Shown: positions 1 to 9,024 of the stretch, piece after piece
How positions within the stretch are numbered: position 1 is the stretch's first letter
Layout: each line of letters starts with the position of its first letter
Assembly (NCBI GenBank): GCA_018260425.1
Contig: JAGLBD010000037.1
Location: 1 to 33,550 of the forward strand
From: Pseudogulbenkiania sp.
Lineage (GTDB): Bacteria; Pseudomonadota; Gammaproteobacteria; Burkholderiales; Chromobacteriaceae
Direction: 5' to 3'
DNA: 33,550 nt
Notes under the pieces: model-generated
The model's database searches: none
The model's input: only the letters and a program-made list of their open reading frames with translations
Told to the model about the DNA's origin: nothing
Translations under genes and position numbers: made by a program

Positions 1-38
1 TTCGCTTGTTTCGTTTGCGTCTGCAGCTGAGGAGGTGA

Positions 39-67
39 ACTATACGCCCGACACCTGCCTCCGTCAA
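39..67 (-). promoter_or_regulatory. Strong sigma70 promoter, probably for a stable-RNA operon off the left edge
   Basis: Read on the minus strand, TTGACG (62-67) and TATAGT (39-44) are separated by exactly 17 bases. The stretch upstream of the -35 (about 68-165) is conspicuously A/T-rich for this genome, with A and T tracts like an UP element. Transcription should start near position 31 and run out of the window to the left. The CACCTCC discriminator and initial region resembles rrn P1-type promoters as I remember them from betaproteobacteria, so a 16S-23S-5S operon or tRNA gene may follow; that part is inference. No other gene is visible in 1-203. Confidence 0.6.
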
Positions 68-203
68 CACCTAATTTCAAAAACAGGGCAAGAAAGTACA
101 TTTTCTATCACAAGCCATTGATAAGTAACAACATATCAAAACAAGTTAATTAAGCAGCCTCTTTCGCTCACTCCCTCTTACCCCGTGGCGACCCCAGTAA
201 ACA

Positions 204-1256
204 CTAGGGAGCCGGGTTGGGACAGCACTCGTGAATGGCGTCGATTCCGTCCAAAAGCTCTTCCGACAGCGAAATTTCCACGGAAGCCAGGTTTTCCAGC
301 AATTGTTCCCGTGTCGTCGCCCCGATGATATTGCTGGCAACGAATGGCTGGCGGTTGACGAACGCCAGCGCCATGGCCGCCGGACTGAGCCCGTGCGCCT
401 CCGCCAGGGCGGCATAACTCTCCGCCGCCGCCATACTCTGCGCGCCGGTATAACGGGTAAACCGGTCAAACAAGGTGAGTCGGGCTCTGGGGGGACGCGC
501 ACCATGACGGTACTTGCCGGACAGCAGGCCAAACGCCAGGGGAGAATAGGCCAGCAAGCCAATGCCTTCGCGGTGACTGAACTCGGCCAGCGCCAACTCG
601 TAGGTTCGATTCAGCAGGCTATAGGGATTCTGGATGCTGGCAACACGAGGGATGCCCAGCGTGGCGGAAGCGGCCAGACTGCGGGCAACCCCCCACGGCG
701 TTTCATTGGACAGGCCGAAATGACAAATCTTGCCTTCTTTGACGAAGCCGGCCAGTACCTCGAGTGTTTCCTCCAGCGCGACAGAACCATCCGGATCGGC
801 TTGCCACGGATAGCCGCGCCGGCCGAAGTAATTGGCACTGCGGTCGGGCCAGTGCAATTGATACAGATCGATATAGTCGGTTTGCAGTCTGGCAAGGCTG
901 CCGTTCAGGGCTTCGACCAGACTGGCACGGTCGAAATGCAAACGGCCACCCCGAATCGTCGATGGACGTTTCGGGTCAAACGACGGTCCGGTTGCCTTGG
1001 TCGCCAGCACGATGCGCTCCCGACCACCATGACGCTGCAGATAACGCCCCAGAATGCGCTCGGTCTCGCCTTGCGTCTCGGGACGGGGCGGAACCGGGTA
1101 GAGCTCCGCCACATCGATCAGATTGACGCCATGTGCCAACGCGATAGCGATTTGCTCGAACGCGTCGCTCTCGCTGTTCTGTTCACCCCAGGTCATCGTG
1201 CCGAGTGCGATTTGACTTACCGTGAGTCCGGTACTCCCCAGTGCCCTGAATTGCAT
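204..1256 (-). CDS. tas: Tas-like NADP(H)-dependent aldo/keto reductase
   Basis: Cytosolic oxidoreductase of the aldo/keto reductase superfamily, folding as a TIM barrel and using NADP(H) to reduce carbonyl substrates. The 350-residue length fits the Tas subgroup (E. coli Tas is about 346). The N-terminus MQFRALGSTGLTVSQIALGT is the usual AKR opening. The catalytic tetrad is visible as D48, Y53, K87 and H135 (in YQLHWPDR). The C-terminal NIIGATTREQLLENLASVEI segment is the NADP-binding element typical of the family. The start is supported by an AGGAGT ribosome site about five bases upstream. It lies downstream of argJ on the same strand, 71 bases away, so it could be co-transcribed. The physiological substrate cannot be read from sequence. 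Confidence 0.9.
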   Translation of the reverse strand: MQFRALGSTGLTVSQIALGTMTWGEQNSESDAFEQIAIALAHGVNLIDVAELYPVPPRPETQGETERILGRYLQRHGGRERIVLATKATGPSFDPKRPSTIRGGRLHFDRASLVEALNGSLARLQTDYIDLYQLHWPDRSANYFGRRGYPWQADPDGSVALEETLEVLAGFVKEGKICHFGLSNETPWGVARSLAASATLGIPRVASIQNPYSLLNRTYELALAEFSHREGIGLLAYSPLAFGLLSGKYRHGARPPRARLTLFDRFTRYTGAQSMAAAESYAALAEAHGLSPAAMALAFVNRQPFVASNIIGATTREQLLENLASVEISLSEELLDGIDAIHECCPNPAP

Positions 1257-1327
1257 AATGACTCCTTATATAGTCAAAGACCCGATGATCTGATTCCGGG
1301 GTGCGGTTTCACCTCGAGGCGGTGAGC

Positions 1328-2539
1328 CTAACTACGATAATCTGCATTGATGCGCACATAGTCATACGAGAAATCGCAGGTCCAAACCGTGCTGCTGGCA
1401 ACGCCGCGGTTAAGCACGACGCGCACGGTAATTTCACTTTGCTGCATCACGCGTTGACCGTCTTCCTCGCGATACGCCGGATTTCGCCCGCCTTGGCACG
1501 CCACCAACACGTCATCCAGATAGAGTTCGACCCGCTCGACATCCAGGTCCGTCATATCGGAATAGCCAATCGCGCACAGCAAACGTCCCAGATTGGGGTC
1601 GGAGGCGAAGAATGCCGTTTTGACCAGCGGGGAGCGCGCGATGGCATACGCGACCGCCTTGCATTCGGCGGTGGAACGCCCACCCTCGACCACCACCGTG
1701 ATGAACTTGGTGGCACCTTCGCCATCTCGCACGATGGCCTGCGCCAGCGTTTTGGCGACGTCGATGAGCGCCTGTTTGAGGACCGCATAACCCTCATGGT
1801 CGGGAGAGTCGATCAAGGCTGCGCCCGCTGCGCCGGTAGACATCAATATGAAACTATCGTTGGTCGAAGTGTCGCCATCGACAGAAATGCAATTGAAGCT
1901 GACATCCGCCACCTCGCGAACCAATTGAGTCAGCACAGGACGGGTAATCGAGGCATCGGTGGCGATGAAGCCGAGCATGGTGGCCATGTTCGGGTGGATC
2001 ATGCCGGCACCTTTGGAAATGCCGGTAATGGAAACGGTGACATCACCCAACTGCACTTGGCGACTGGTCGCCTTTGGCAGGGTATCGGTGGTCATGATGG
2101 CTTCGGCGGCCTCGGCCCAACCGGCTTCGCGGCGGGAGGGCAAGGCGGCGATAATCTTGTCGACCGGCAGGGGCTCGAGAATCACCCCGGTAGAAAACGG
2201 CAGAATCTGCTCAGGAGCACAGCCCAACTCGTCAGCGAGGGTTTCACAGACCGACAAGGCGCGCTGGCGGCCTTCTTCTCCGGTCCCGGCATTGGCATTT
2301 CCGGTGTTCACCACCAGCGCACGAATCTGCACCCCTGCATCCAGATGGTTTTTGCAGATTTGCACAGGGGCGGCACAAAAACGATTCTGCGTGAACACAC
2401 CGGCTACCGTATTGCCCTTGTCCAGGCGGATGACCAGCAGATCTTTGCGATCGGCTTTTTTGATACCGGCTTCCGCCACGGAAAGGCTGACGCCACCGAT
2501 AGGCAGAAGTGCCTCGGTGGCCACGAGATTGACGGCCAT
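1328..2539 (-). CDS. argJ: Bifunctional glutamate N-acetyltransferase / amino-acid acetyltransferase ArgJ
   Basis: Arginine biosynthesis enzyme. It transfers the acetyl group of N-acetylornithine to glutamate, and in the bifunctional type also uses acetyl-CoA to make N-acetylglutamate. The protein is 403 residues, the usual length. The autocleavage and nucleophile motif MATMLGF is present with T187, preceded by KGAGMIHPN; family members split just before this Thr into alpha and beta chains. The oxyanion-hole region STGVILEPL (about 116-124) is also present. The start has a GGAG site eight bases upstream. A TACAAT hexamer lies on the minus strand at 2581-2586, but I see no good -35 at the right distance. 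It stands apart from other arg genes here. Mono- versus bifunctionality is inferred from the family, not from a specific residue. Confidence 0.96.
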   Translation of the reverse strand: MAVNLVATEALLPIGGVSLSVAEAGIKKADRKDLLVIRLDKGNTVAGVFTQNRFCAAPVQICKNHLDAGVQIRALVVNTGNANAGTGEEGRQRALSVCETLADELGCAPEQILPFSTGVILEPLPVDKIIAALPSRREAGWAEAAEAIMTTDTLPKATSRQVQLGDVTVSITGISKGAGMIHPNMATMLGFIATDASITRPVLTQLVREVADVSFNCISVDGDTSTNDSFILMSTGAAGAALIDSPDHEGYAVLKQALIDVAKTLAQAIVRDGEGATKFITVVVEGGRSTAECKAVAYAIARSPLVKTAFFASDPNLGRLLCAIGYSDMTDLDVERVELYLDDVLVACQGGRNPAYREEDGQRVMQQSEITVRVVLNRGVASSTVWTCDFSYDYVRINADYRS

Positions 2540-2611
2540 GCTATTTCTCCACTGTGACTGTTCTATGACTGGCAGCAGCGATTGTAGCCCAATTGCATGA
2601 AGAGGCGGGGG

Positions 2612-4411
2612 TCAGCCCTCTTCGCGGTTTTCCTGCAGCAGCGCCAACAGATCATTCCCGTACCGCGCCAGTTTCAATTCTCCCAGACCATAGATGCGGG
2701 TGAGCTCGCGAGCGTTTTCCGGGCGCCGCTCGACCAACTCGCGCAAGGTCTTGTCCGAACACACCGCATAGGCCGGCACATTATGTTCATCTGCGCGCCC
2801 CTTGCGCCAACGGCGCAAGGCCTGCCAGAGCCGTTCTTCGCGTTCGGTACGCAGCCAGCGGTCGGTCGTTTGCCGGATAGAGGGTTTTTCGGCCGCCAAC
2901 GGCCGCAGGAAAATCTGCTCCTCGCCTTTCAGCAACGGACGGCACGACTCGGTCAACACCAGCGACTGTCCCCGGGCAAGATCGACTTCAATCAGTTTGC
3001 GCGCCACCAGCTGCCGAATCACCGAGCGCCACTGGCGTTGATTGAACTCCTTGCCGACCCCGAAGGTTTTCAAGCCGAAATGACCGGTGCTTTCGACCAG
3101 CGGCGTGGTCTTGCCCATCAGGACATCCACCACATGGCTGGCGGCAAAGCGTTGACCGACCCGGTAAATGCAGGACAGCATTTTCTGCACTGGCACGGTG
3201 GCATCGTAGAGGACCGGGGGATTCAAACAATTATCGCAATGTCCGCATGGCTGGCTGGTCTCGCCAAAGAACCCCAGAATATGTTGCCTGCGACAGCCTG
3301 GCGTCTCGCAAAAAGCCAGCATGGCATCCAGTTTGTTCAGTTCGACCTGCTTCTGCAGGTCCGCCATATCCGAGTTCTGGATCATTCCCGACAACTGCAC
3401 GACATCATTGAGGCCGTAACACATCCAGCTGGTGGCAGGCAGTCCATCTCGCCCGGCACGACCCGACTCCTGATAAAAGTTTTCCGGAGACTTCGGCATG
3501 TCGACGTGCGCGACAAACCGCACATCCGGTTTATCAATCCCCATGCCGAACGCCAGCGTCGCCACCATGACCACGCTCTCTTCGCGAATAAACTCCCGCT
3601 GGTTGCGCTCCCTGACCTCATGGCCAAGGCCGGCATGATAAGGCAGCGCATGGATGCCGTTATCCACCAGCCACTCGGCCATCTCCTCGACGCGTTTGCG
3701 CGACAGGCAGTACACGATGCCGGACGCACCGGGGTGTTCGCTTTGGATGAAGCTCAGCACCTGCTTTTTGGCATTGTGCTTTTCCAGCACCTGATAAAAC
3801 AAATTGGGGCGATCGAAACTGGAGAGAAATACCCTGGCGTCGCCAAGCTGCAGATAGTGCAGGATGTCGGCACGGGTTTGTTGATCGGCTGTGGCCGTCA
3901 AGGCAATACGCGGCACCCCGGGGAAACGTTCGACCAGCCGGCCAAGCTGCTGGTACTCCGGTCGAAAGTCATGCCCCCAATGGCTGACGCAATGCGCTTC
4001 GTCGATGGCCACCAGAGCGAGGGGAACGCTGTCGAGAAAGGACAGGAAGCGCGGTGTCAGCAACCGCTCCGGCGCGACATACAGCAGGTCCAGCTCACCC
4101 GATTTGGCGCGCCGGGCAATGTCGCGGGCGTCCTCCGGCGAGGTTGCCGAGTTCAGACACGCGGCCGCGACACCCAGCTCGGTGAGCGCGCCAACCTGAT
4201 CCTGCATCAAGGCAATCAGTGGCGAGACCACCAGCGCCATGCCGGAACGCATCAAGGCAGGGATTTGATAGCACAGCGACTTCCCTCCCCCCGTCGGCAT
4301 CAAGACGAGGGCATTCCCTCCCGCGGCGACGTGGTTGACGATGTCTTCTTGCTCACCGCGAAATGCGGGGTAGCCGAAAACAGTGGAAAGAAGAGTCAGT
4401 GCATCCTGCAT
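2612..4411 (-). CDS. recQ: ATP-dependent 3'-5' DNA helicase RecQ
   Basis: Superfamily 2 helicase acting in RecF-pathway recombination and replication-fork repair. The 599 residues are close to E. coli RecQ (609). Order of domains: helicase core with motif I MPTGGGKS (K44), DEAH box at 137-140 inside IDEAHCVSHWGHDFRPEY, and motif VI QESGRAGRDG. Then comes the RecQ-specific zinc site (CRRQHIL...CGHCDNC, roughly 370-395), a winged-helix RQC domain (about 400-510), and a C-terminal HRDC domain (about 525-595, YGLGELKLARYG). All catalytic motifs look intact. The start has no strong Shine-Dalgarno sequence (CCTCTCCCCC precedes the ATG), so translation may be weak. The 138 bases upstream separate it from a divergent small gene. 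Confidence 0.97.
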   Translation of the reverse strand: MQDALTLLSTVFGYPAFRGEQEDIVNHVAAGGNALVLMPTGGGKSLCYQIPALMRSGMALVVSPLIALMQDQVGALTELGVAAACLNSATSPEDARDIARRAKSGELDLLYVAPERLLTPRFLSFLDSVPLALVAIDEAHCVSHWGHDFRPEYQQLGRLVERFPGVPRIALTATADQQTRADILHYLQLGDARVFLSSFDRPNLFYQVLEKHNAKKQVLSFIQSEHPGASGIVYCLSRKRVEEMAEWLVDNGIHALPYHAGLGHEVRERNQREFIREESVVMVATLAFGMGIDKPDVRFVAHVDMPKSPENFYQESGRAGRDGLPATSWMCYGLNDVVQLSGMIQNSDMADLQKQVELNKLDAMLAFCETPGCRRQHILGFFGETSQPCGHCDNCLNPPVLYDATVPVQKMLSCIYRVGQRFAASHVVDVLMGKTTPLVESTGHFGLKTFGVGKEFNQRQWRSVIRQLVARKLIEVDLARGQSLVLTESCRPLLKGEEQIFLRPLAAEKPSIRQTTDRWLRTEREERLWQALRRWRKGRADEHNVPAYAVCSDKTLRELVERRPENARELTRIYGLGELKLARYGNDLLALLQENREEG

Positions 4412-4549
4412 GGGGGAGAGGCTTCCGTTGAGGTGGGCTATTTTAAGCCATCCGGAGCAATCGTGCCGGTTTGCGCGGCCGGCTCTTCCCGGATCGGACA
4501 GAACCTGCCAAGATAAGACAGTGACATTGCCTTGCAGAAAGGCTGGATC

Positions 4550-4891
4550 ATGCCCATTCGTCGCCTGTCGTCAGCATGGTTGCCGTTGTTCGGTGCGTTG
4601 GCACTGTTGTGCGTCAATCAATGGCTTCTCCACGGTGCCCGGCCGCTCGGAGCGCTCGTGTATGGCTATGTCGTCTCGGCCTACCTGTATTGCGTGTTCG
4701 CACGACGCGACGCGCCGGGTCTGAGCTGGCACATGAGCGGCGCAACCGGGCTATTGCTGATGGCCATCAATGGTCTGGTGGCATTACCCGATTTCGGGCT
4801 GGCTCATGCCACGGAGACTCCGGCACACCCCGAGCACTGCCCGACCTTGCAGCTGACGCTGTTCCCGTGCAGTGACGCACCCACTTTCTGA
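4550..4891 (+). CDS. Small hypothetical membrane protein
   Basis: I do not recognise this 113-residue protein. It starts MPIRRLSSAW and has about three hydrophobic stretches: roughly 9-25 (LPLFGALALLCVNQWLL), 34-50 (LGALVYGYVVSAYLYCVF) and 66-82 (ATGLLLMAINGLVALPDF). These are followed by a polar tail with two Cys residues (HCPTL and PCSD). The ATG at 4550 is chosen over an in-frame TTG at 4532 because AGAAAGG sits about seven bases in front of it. It is divergent from recQ and upstream of a hairpin at 4910-4931. The tail is less typical of conserved proteins, so the real gene could end differently if there is a sequencing error. Confidence 0.55.
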   Translation: MPIRRLSSAWLPLFGALALLCVNQWLLHGARPLGALVYGYVVSAYLYCVFARRDAPGLSWHMSGATGLLLMAINGLVALPDFGLAHATETPAHPEHCPTLQLTLFPCSDAPTF

Positions 4892-4900
4892 CCTCTCCGC

Positions 4901-4931
4901 AAAAAAAGTGGCCGCCCCGTCCGGAGCGGCC
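4901..4931 (-). terminator. Hairpin with T-run on the minus strand (possibly bidirectional terminator)
   Basis: GGCCGC (4910-4915) pairs with GCGGCC (4926-4931). Read on the minus strand the stem is followed by AC and seven T (from the A-run at 4901-4907), which makes a good Rho-independent terminator in that direction. No minus-strand gene lies directly upstream of it, because everything from 5096 onwards is on the plus strand. In the plus direction it follows the small gene ending at 4891 but lacks a T-tract. Confidence 0.5.
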
Positions 4932-5095
4932 CAACCTTGATGGAGACAATGTGAAACGAAGAGGAAATGCTCTCGCACGGTAAGTGACAGGCCAACGGAA
5001 AAGGAAGTTCCCGCCACCGGTGAAAATCCTCGCCATATTGGCCGTCTCTCCCCAGCTGTGCGACACTTGCATCGATTCTTCCGGAGAGTTCTTCC

Positions 5096-5578
5096 ATGCG
5101 ATACCGTCTCTTGCTCACGGCAGCCGCCGTGTTGCTGGCCGGGTGTGCAACACAACCCGTCTCTACCCAGAAACCCCAGACCGGCAACAACGCCATGTCA
5201 CAACTCCCGTCCGCGGCCAGCGCGGACTGGGTAAATCTCGGCGTTTCCCCCAATGGCAACATTCTCAACGAGATCGACAAGCTGTCGATCCGCCGCGAAG
5301 GGAGCCATGTCGTTTTTCGTGACCGGAAAACCATTTTCAATCTGCGCAAAGAAAACTTCCTGGCTACCCCACGCCACAAGATTTCGCTCAATCAGTGGGA
5401 AATTGACTGCAGTAATCGCACATTCCGGCTACGAATGATGGAATTGTTCGACGAAAACGGCCGTCAGATCGCCAGCTTCTCCTATAATGACGCTCAGATA
5501 AAACCTATGCCGGTCGTACAGAATTCAGCCAGCTACCAGCAAATGCTATTTGTTTGCGGTAAAGAAACCGGGAATTGA
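5096..5578 (+). CDS. Predicted lipoprotein, surface-adhesin E-like domain
   Basis: 160-residue secreted protein. A short basic N-terminus, a hydrophobic core and a lipobox LLAGC put the lipid-modified Cys at residue 17. A linker rich in Gln, Thr and Ser follows (18-45). The mature domain (about 46-155) has the pattern I associate with the surface-adhesin protein E-like family: a D-x-x-S-I-R-R-x-G-x-x-V opening, a central W-x-I-D-C, a Y/F-D-x-x-G-R turn and a final C near the end (CGKETGN). The two Cys, in WEIDC and LFVC, may form a disulfide. The family call is tentative. It ends 44 bases before the ParA gene and may be the first gene of that cluster. The start is preceded by GGAGAG about eight bases away. 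Confidence 0.75.
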   Translation: MRYRLLLTAAAVLLAGCATQPVSTQKPQTGNNAMSQLPSAASADWVNLGVSPNGNILNEIDKLSIRREGSHVVFRDRKTIFNLRKENFLATPRHKISLNQWEIDCSNRTFRLRMMELFDENGRQIASFSYNDAQIKPMPVVQNSASYQQMLFVCGKETGN

Positions 5579-5622
5579 TCCGGACGACTGCGTCTGACCG
5601 GCCTGTTTGCGAGAGGGGTTCC

Positions 5623-6402
5623 ATGAGTGCAGTCCGCCGCGTGGTCTTCAACCAAAAGGGTGGGGTCGGCAAATCCACCATTACCGTCAATCTTGCTGCC
5701 GTGGCAGCCAGTCAGGGCAAGCGTGTGCTGGTCATCGACCTGGACCCGCAGGGCAATGCCAGCCATTACCTGACCGGCACCCGCAACGAAAACAGCCCGC
5801 CCACCGCAGGCGATTATTTCGAGCAGGTGCTGAATATTTCTCTGTTCGGCAAGGAAATGGAAGATTACGTGTTTCCGACCCCGTTCGAGGGATTAAGCCT
5901 GCTGGCCTCGGATCCCGAACTTTCGGAACTGATGGGCAAACTCGAGTCGCGCTACAAGATGTTCAAGCTCAAGGAGTCTCTGGACCGCATTTCCGGGCAG
6001 TATGACGAGATCTGGATCGACACCCCTCCTGCCTTGAATTTTTATACGCGTTCGGCTCTGATCGCCGCCAACCGCTGCCTGATTCCCTTCGACTGCGACA
6101 CGTTTTCCCGGCAGGCACTCTATACGCTGATCGGTAATGTCGAGGAAATCCGCAACGATCACAATCCCGGCCTGAGCGTTGAGGGCATTGTCGTCAACCA
6201 GTTCCAGCCACGTGCCAGCTTGCCGGCGAGACTGGTCGCCGAGCTGGAGTCGGAAGGGTTGCCGGTATTGGCAACACGCCTGTCATCCTCGGTGCGCATT
6301 CGTGAATCCCACGAAGCCTCCCGGCCAATGATCCATCTGGACCCAAGACACAAGCTGACACAGGAATATCACGCTCTGTACCAGCACTTGTCGAAGGCGT
6401 GA
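5623..6402 (+). CDS. Orphan ParA/Soj-family P-loop ATPase
   Basis: 259-residue MinD/ParA-type ATPase. The deviant Walker A KGGVGKST spans 12-19, with the signature Lys K12. Walker A' DLDPQGN follows at about 44-50, and IDTPPALNFYTRSAL carries the Walker B Asp. These dimerising ATPases position chromosomes, plasmids or protein complexes such as chemoreceptor arrays. No parB-like gene or obvious parS repeat is nearby, and the downstream genes are signalling proteins, so a role in positioning or regulating a signalling complex is more likely than plasmid partition; that is inference. The ATG at 5623 is chosen because GAGAGGGG precedes it closely and translation from there begins directly in the P-loop strand. 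The stop is 21 bases before the histidine kinase start, indicating an operon. Confidence 0.9.
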   Translation: MSAVRRVVFNQKGGVGKSTITVNLAAVAASQGKRVLVIDLDPQGNASHYLTGTRNENSPPTAGDYFEQVLNISLFGKEMEDYVFPTPFEGLSLLASDPELSELMGKLESRYKMFKLKESLDRISGQYDEIWIDTPPALNFYTRSALIAANRCLIPFDCDTFSRQALYTLIGNVEEIRNDHNPGLSVEGIVVNQFQPRASLPARLVAELESEGLPVLATRLSSSVRIRESHEASRPMIHLDPRHKLTQEYHALYQHLSKA

Positions 6403-6423
6403 ACATAGCAAGGGGCTGGTTTC

Positions 6424-9024
6424 GTGGCGGGACGATGGAAACTCCTGAGCATAATGACCCTCGCCGGCCTGGCGACGTTGATGCTGTTGGCCGGGGAGTA
6501 TCTGCTGCTCAATGAACATGCCAGGCAGGATGCTCAGGAGATCCAGCAGTTGGGTGCGGAGGTCTATATCGATGGCGTTGAGCACCGGCTGAACACCCTG
6601 CTGCAGCAAGCCTCTTTGCTGGCCATGGGGACGGTTAACCATCCAGAAAAACCGCCGTCAAGCTCGACCCTCAATCTGATCAGTCGCGAAATCATTCACC
6701 CGGACAGCGATATCATCGGCATTTCGCTGGTCAGCCGGGTCTTGCCGGCGGAACGACCGGCGTTCGAAGCGTCGGTATCCACACCCATCCGCATCAAAGC
6801 CGGTCAAGGGCTGAAACCCAGCCCGTCACGATTGCTGTATTTTCCGGTGGAGGCCGCACTGCCCAACACCGGTGCCGCTCCGCCATTGGGACTGGACCTG
6901 GGCAGCAACCCCGGCTGGACACGCTCTCTGGAATGGTCGCGCAATACCGGACGGCCGGTTGTGCTGGTCGACTATGACCTCAACCAACAACCCGCGTCTA
7001 TCCATATTGCCGCCACGGTGCGGGATAGCCGCTGGTTTCTGTTGCTAAGCCTGAACAGCGCCACACTGGTCTCCACCACGCTCTCCGGAAGCCAACTCAA
7101 GGTTGGATCATTGCGGCTGATCGCGTGGGAAGCCGCCACCCATGCGCCCCCGAAAATGCTGTTCGACTCGCGCCCCGGGCAGTCGCCTCCGATCGATTCG
7201 CCGCTGCTAAGCCGGCAACTCGACCTCGGCGCCATGCGAGTCATGCTATGCGCCTATGCGGTCGATCCGGTGGAAACCCGCGAGTACGACGAAAAGATTC
7301 TGGCTTACATGGCAGGCAGCGCCCTGCTCGCCATGCTCGTGCTCACGTTGCTGTACCGTTTTTCATCACGGCTCAACCTGACGCGCCACCAGTTGCACGA
7401 CGCCTCGCAGTGGAATCTGGGTCTGGAACAAAAAAACCGGGACCTGCAGGCCGAGTGCAACCGCTTCGAGTTGGCCACGCTGGAGAGCCAGACCCGGCAA
7501 CAGGCCATCCTGCAAGCCAGCACGGACGCCATCATCCTCATTGACCGCAGCGGCACCATCATCAATGCCAACCCGGCCGCCGCCGCACTGGCAGGACAAA
7601 GCGACGCTTCACTGGTGGGCTTGCCAGTCGGTTCGCTTCTACCCGAACTTTACGACGTCTCCGGGGTAATACAGTTTGCCGCACTGGCAGATGCACTGGG
7701 TCGTCAACCTTTTGAAGGCCATCTGATTCGCCACGACAACTCGTCGTTGTCGATAGAACTCTCCTTGTCGCATGTCACCGTACCGGACGAACCTTTTTAT
7801 CTGGCGGTATGCCGCGACATCAGTCTTCGCAAGGAAAAAGAAGCCGCGCTGATCAGCCTGAAAAACAGTTTGGCCGAGCAAGTCGAAATACAGCGCAGCC
7901 AGTTGACGGCGCTGCTGGAAGCCAGTCCTCTGGCCATGGCCTATATCGTCGACCGTAAGCTCAAGCAAGTGAATCAGGCATTTCTCGATGTGTTCCAGTG
8001 TGACAGCGAAGACCAGATCATTGATCAAAGTACCCTGCCTTTCTTTGAAAGCGAGGAGCAATGGCTGCGCACCGGGCGGGCACTTTACAATTTGCTCAAC
8101 GAAGGCAAGGTGGTCAAATCCGAGCTGCGACTGGTCACCCGGCGCAAGCAACCTTTCTGGTGCCGCTTGTACGGTAAGGCATTGAACCCGTCGGTGCCGG
8201 GTCTGGGCACCGTCTGGCTTTATCAGGACTTTTCCAGTGACCGTGCGGCAGAAGATGCCTTGCGGGCGGCCAAGGAGCTGGCGGAAGAAACCAGCCGGGC
8301 CAAAACCGAATTTCTCGCCAATATGTCGCATGAGCTGCGCACCCCCATGCATGCCATTCTCGGCTTTGCCGAGATGGGGCAAGCCCGTCTCGGCCAGATC
8401 AATGAAGAGCGCTTGCGGCACTACTTCGAACGGATTCACACCAGCGGCAGCCGCTTATTGAATTTGCTCAACGATCTGCTCGACCTTGCCAAAATGGAAG
8501 TGGGACGAATGGAGTACCACTTCTGCCGCCACGATATGCGTCAAGTACTGATTGAAGCCTGCGACGAACTGGCTCATCTGGCAGCGGGCAATCAGCTACA
8601 GCTGCGCATCAATGCACTGGAAGCCCCCTCGCTGGCGGACATGGATCCGTTGCGGATCGGTCAGGTGATCCGCAATCTGCTGTCCAATGCCATCAAGTTC
8701 AGCCCCCCCGAACGAAGCATCGACATCACTCTGGACTTCATTGCCGTGAATGGCGAGCGACACATCAGCGTCAGTGTTGCCGACCGGGGCCCCGGTATCC
8801 CGCCGGGCGAACTGGAGTCCATTTTCGACAAGTTCATCCAGAGCAGCGCCACCAAGACAGGGGCCGGGGGCACAGGATTGGGACTGGCAATCTGCCGCGA
8901 GATAATCCATGCTCATCAGGGGGAGATCCGCGCATTCAATGCACCCGAAGGTGGAGCACTGTTCCGTTTCACCTTCCCTTGCCAGGCCCCCTTATCCACC
9001 GAGGAGACGGAGCATGGGACATAG
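6424..9024 (+). CDS. Membrane sensor histidine kinase: CHASE-like sensor, two PAS domains, HisKA, HATPase
   Basis: 866-residue transmembrane kinase. TM1 (about 7-29) and TM2 (about 296-316) flank a periplasmic domain of roughly 265 residues that looks CHASE-like (ISREIIHPDSDIIGISLVSR and VLPAERPAFEASV region). In the cytoplasm there are a coiled stretch, PAS 1 (about 362-475, ASTDAIILIDRSGTIINANP) and PAS 2 (about 497-610, ASPLAMAYIV). Next come HisKA with the phospho-acceptor H636 in NMSHELRTP, and a HATPase domain with RNLLSNAIKF (N box), DRGPGIP (G1), FDKF (F box) and GGTGLGLAI (G2). No receiver domain is attached. GTG start with AAGGGG eight bases upstream. Its stop overlaps the start of the next gene by 11 bases, so the next receiver protein is probably its partner. 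The ligand is unknown. Confidence 0.92.
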   Translation: MAGRWKLLSIMTLAGLATLMLLAGEYLLLNEHARQDAQEIQQLGAEVYIDGVEHRLNTLLQQASLLAMGTVNHPEKPPSSSTLNLISREIIHPDSDIIGISLVSRVLPAERPAFEASVSTPIRIKAGQGLKPSPSRLLYFPVEAALPNTGAAPPLGLDLGSNPGWTRSLEWSRNTGRPVVLVDYDLNQQPASIHIAATVRDSRWFLLLSLNSATLVSTTLSGSQLKVGSLRLIAWEAATHAPPKMLFDSRPGQSPPIDSPLLSRQLDLGAMRVMLCAYAVDPVETREYDEKILAYMAGSALLAMLVLTLLYRFSSRLNLTRHQLHDASQWNLGLEQKNRDLQAECNRFELATLESQTRQQAILQASTDAIILIDRSGTIINANPAAAALAGQSDASLVGLPVGSLLPELYDVSGVIQFAALADALGRQPFEGHLIRHDNSSLSIELSLSHVTVPDEPFYLAVCRDISLRKEKEAALISLKNSLAEQVEIQRSQLTALLEASPLAMAYIVDRKLKQVNQAFLDVFQCDSEDQIIDQSTLPFFESEEQWLRTGRALYNLLNEGKVVKSELRLVTRRKQPFWCRLYGKALNPSVPGLGTVWLYQDFSSDRAAEDALRAAKELAEETSRAKTEFLANMSHELRTPMHAILGFAEMGQARLGQINEERLRHYFERIHTSGSRLLNLLNDLLDLAKMEVGRMEYHFCRHDMRQVLIEACDELAHLAAGNQLQLRINALEAPSLADMDPLRIGQVIRNLLSNAIKFSPPERSIDITLDFIAVNGERHISVSVADRGPGIPPGELESIFDKFIQSSATKTGAGGTGLGLAICREIIHAHQGEIRAFNAPEGGALFRFTFPCQAPLSTEETEHGT

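Noticed and set aside
29-61. Imperfect hairpin GAGGAGGTG / CACCTGCCTC
   Set aside because: It coincides with the -10, spacer and initial region of the outward-facing promoter and has a bulge and no T-tract, so it is better explained as promoter sequence.
603-612. GGTTCGATTC resembling a tRNA T-loop
   Set aside because: It lies inside the aldo/keto reductase coding sequence, and no cloverleaf could be built around it.
1301-2557. Plus-strand open frame of about 418 codons opposite argJ
   Set aside because: Antisense shadow of a complete argJ with the MATMLGF motif; no ribosome site or domain on the plus strand.
2597-4516. Long open frame (639 codons) on the plus strand opposite recQ
   Set aside because: It mirrors recQ in antisense. 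recQ carries every helicase motif in order, while the plus-strand translation has no recognisable domain; GC-rich codon use keeps the opposite frame open.
4804-5391. Minus-strand open frame of 195 codons over the lipoprotein gene and its leader
   Set aside because: It runs antisense to a lipoprotein with a clear signal peptide and lipobox, lacks a ribosome site and shows no domain.
5623-6402. ParA gene as a sign of an integrated plasmid
   Set aside because: No ParB, parS repeats, replication or mobility genes nearby, and base composition matches the neighbours; the operon context is signalling.
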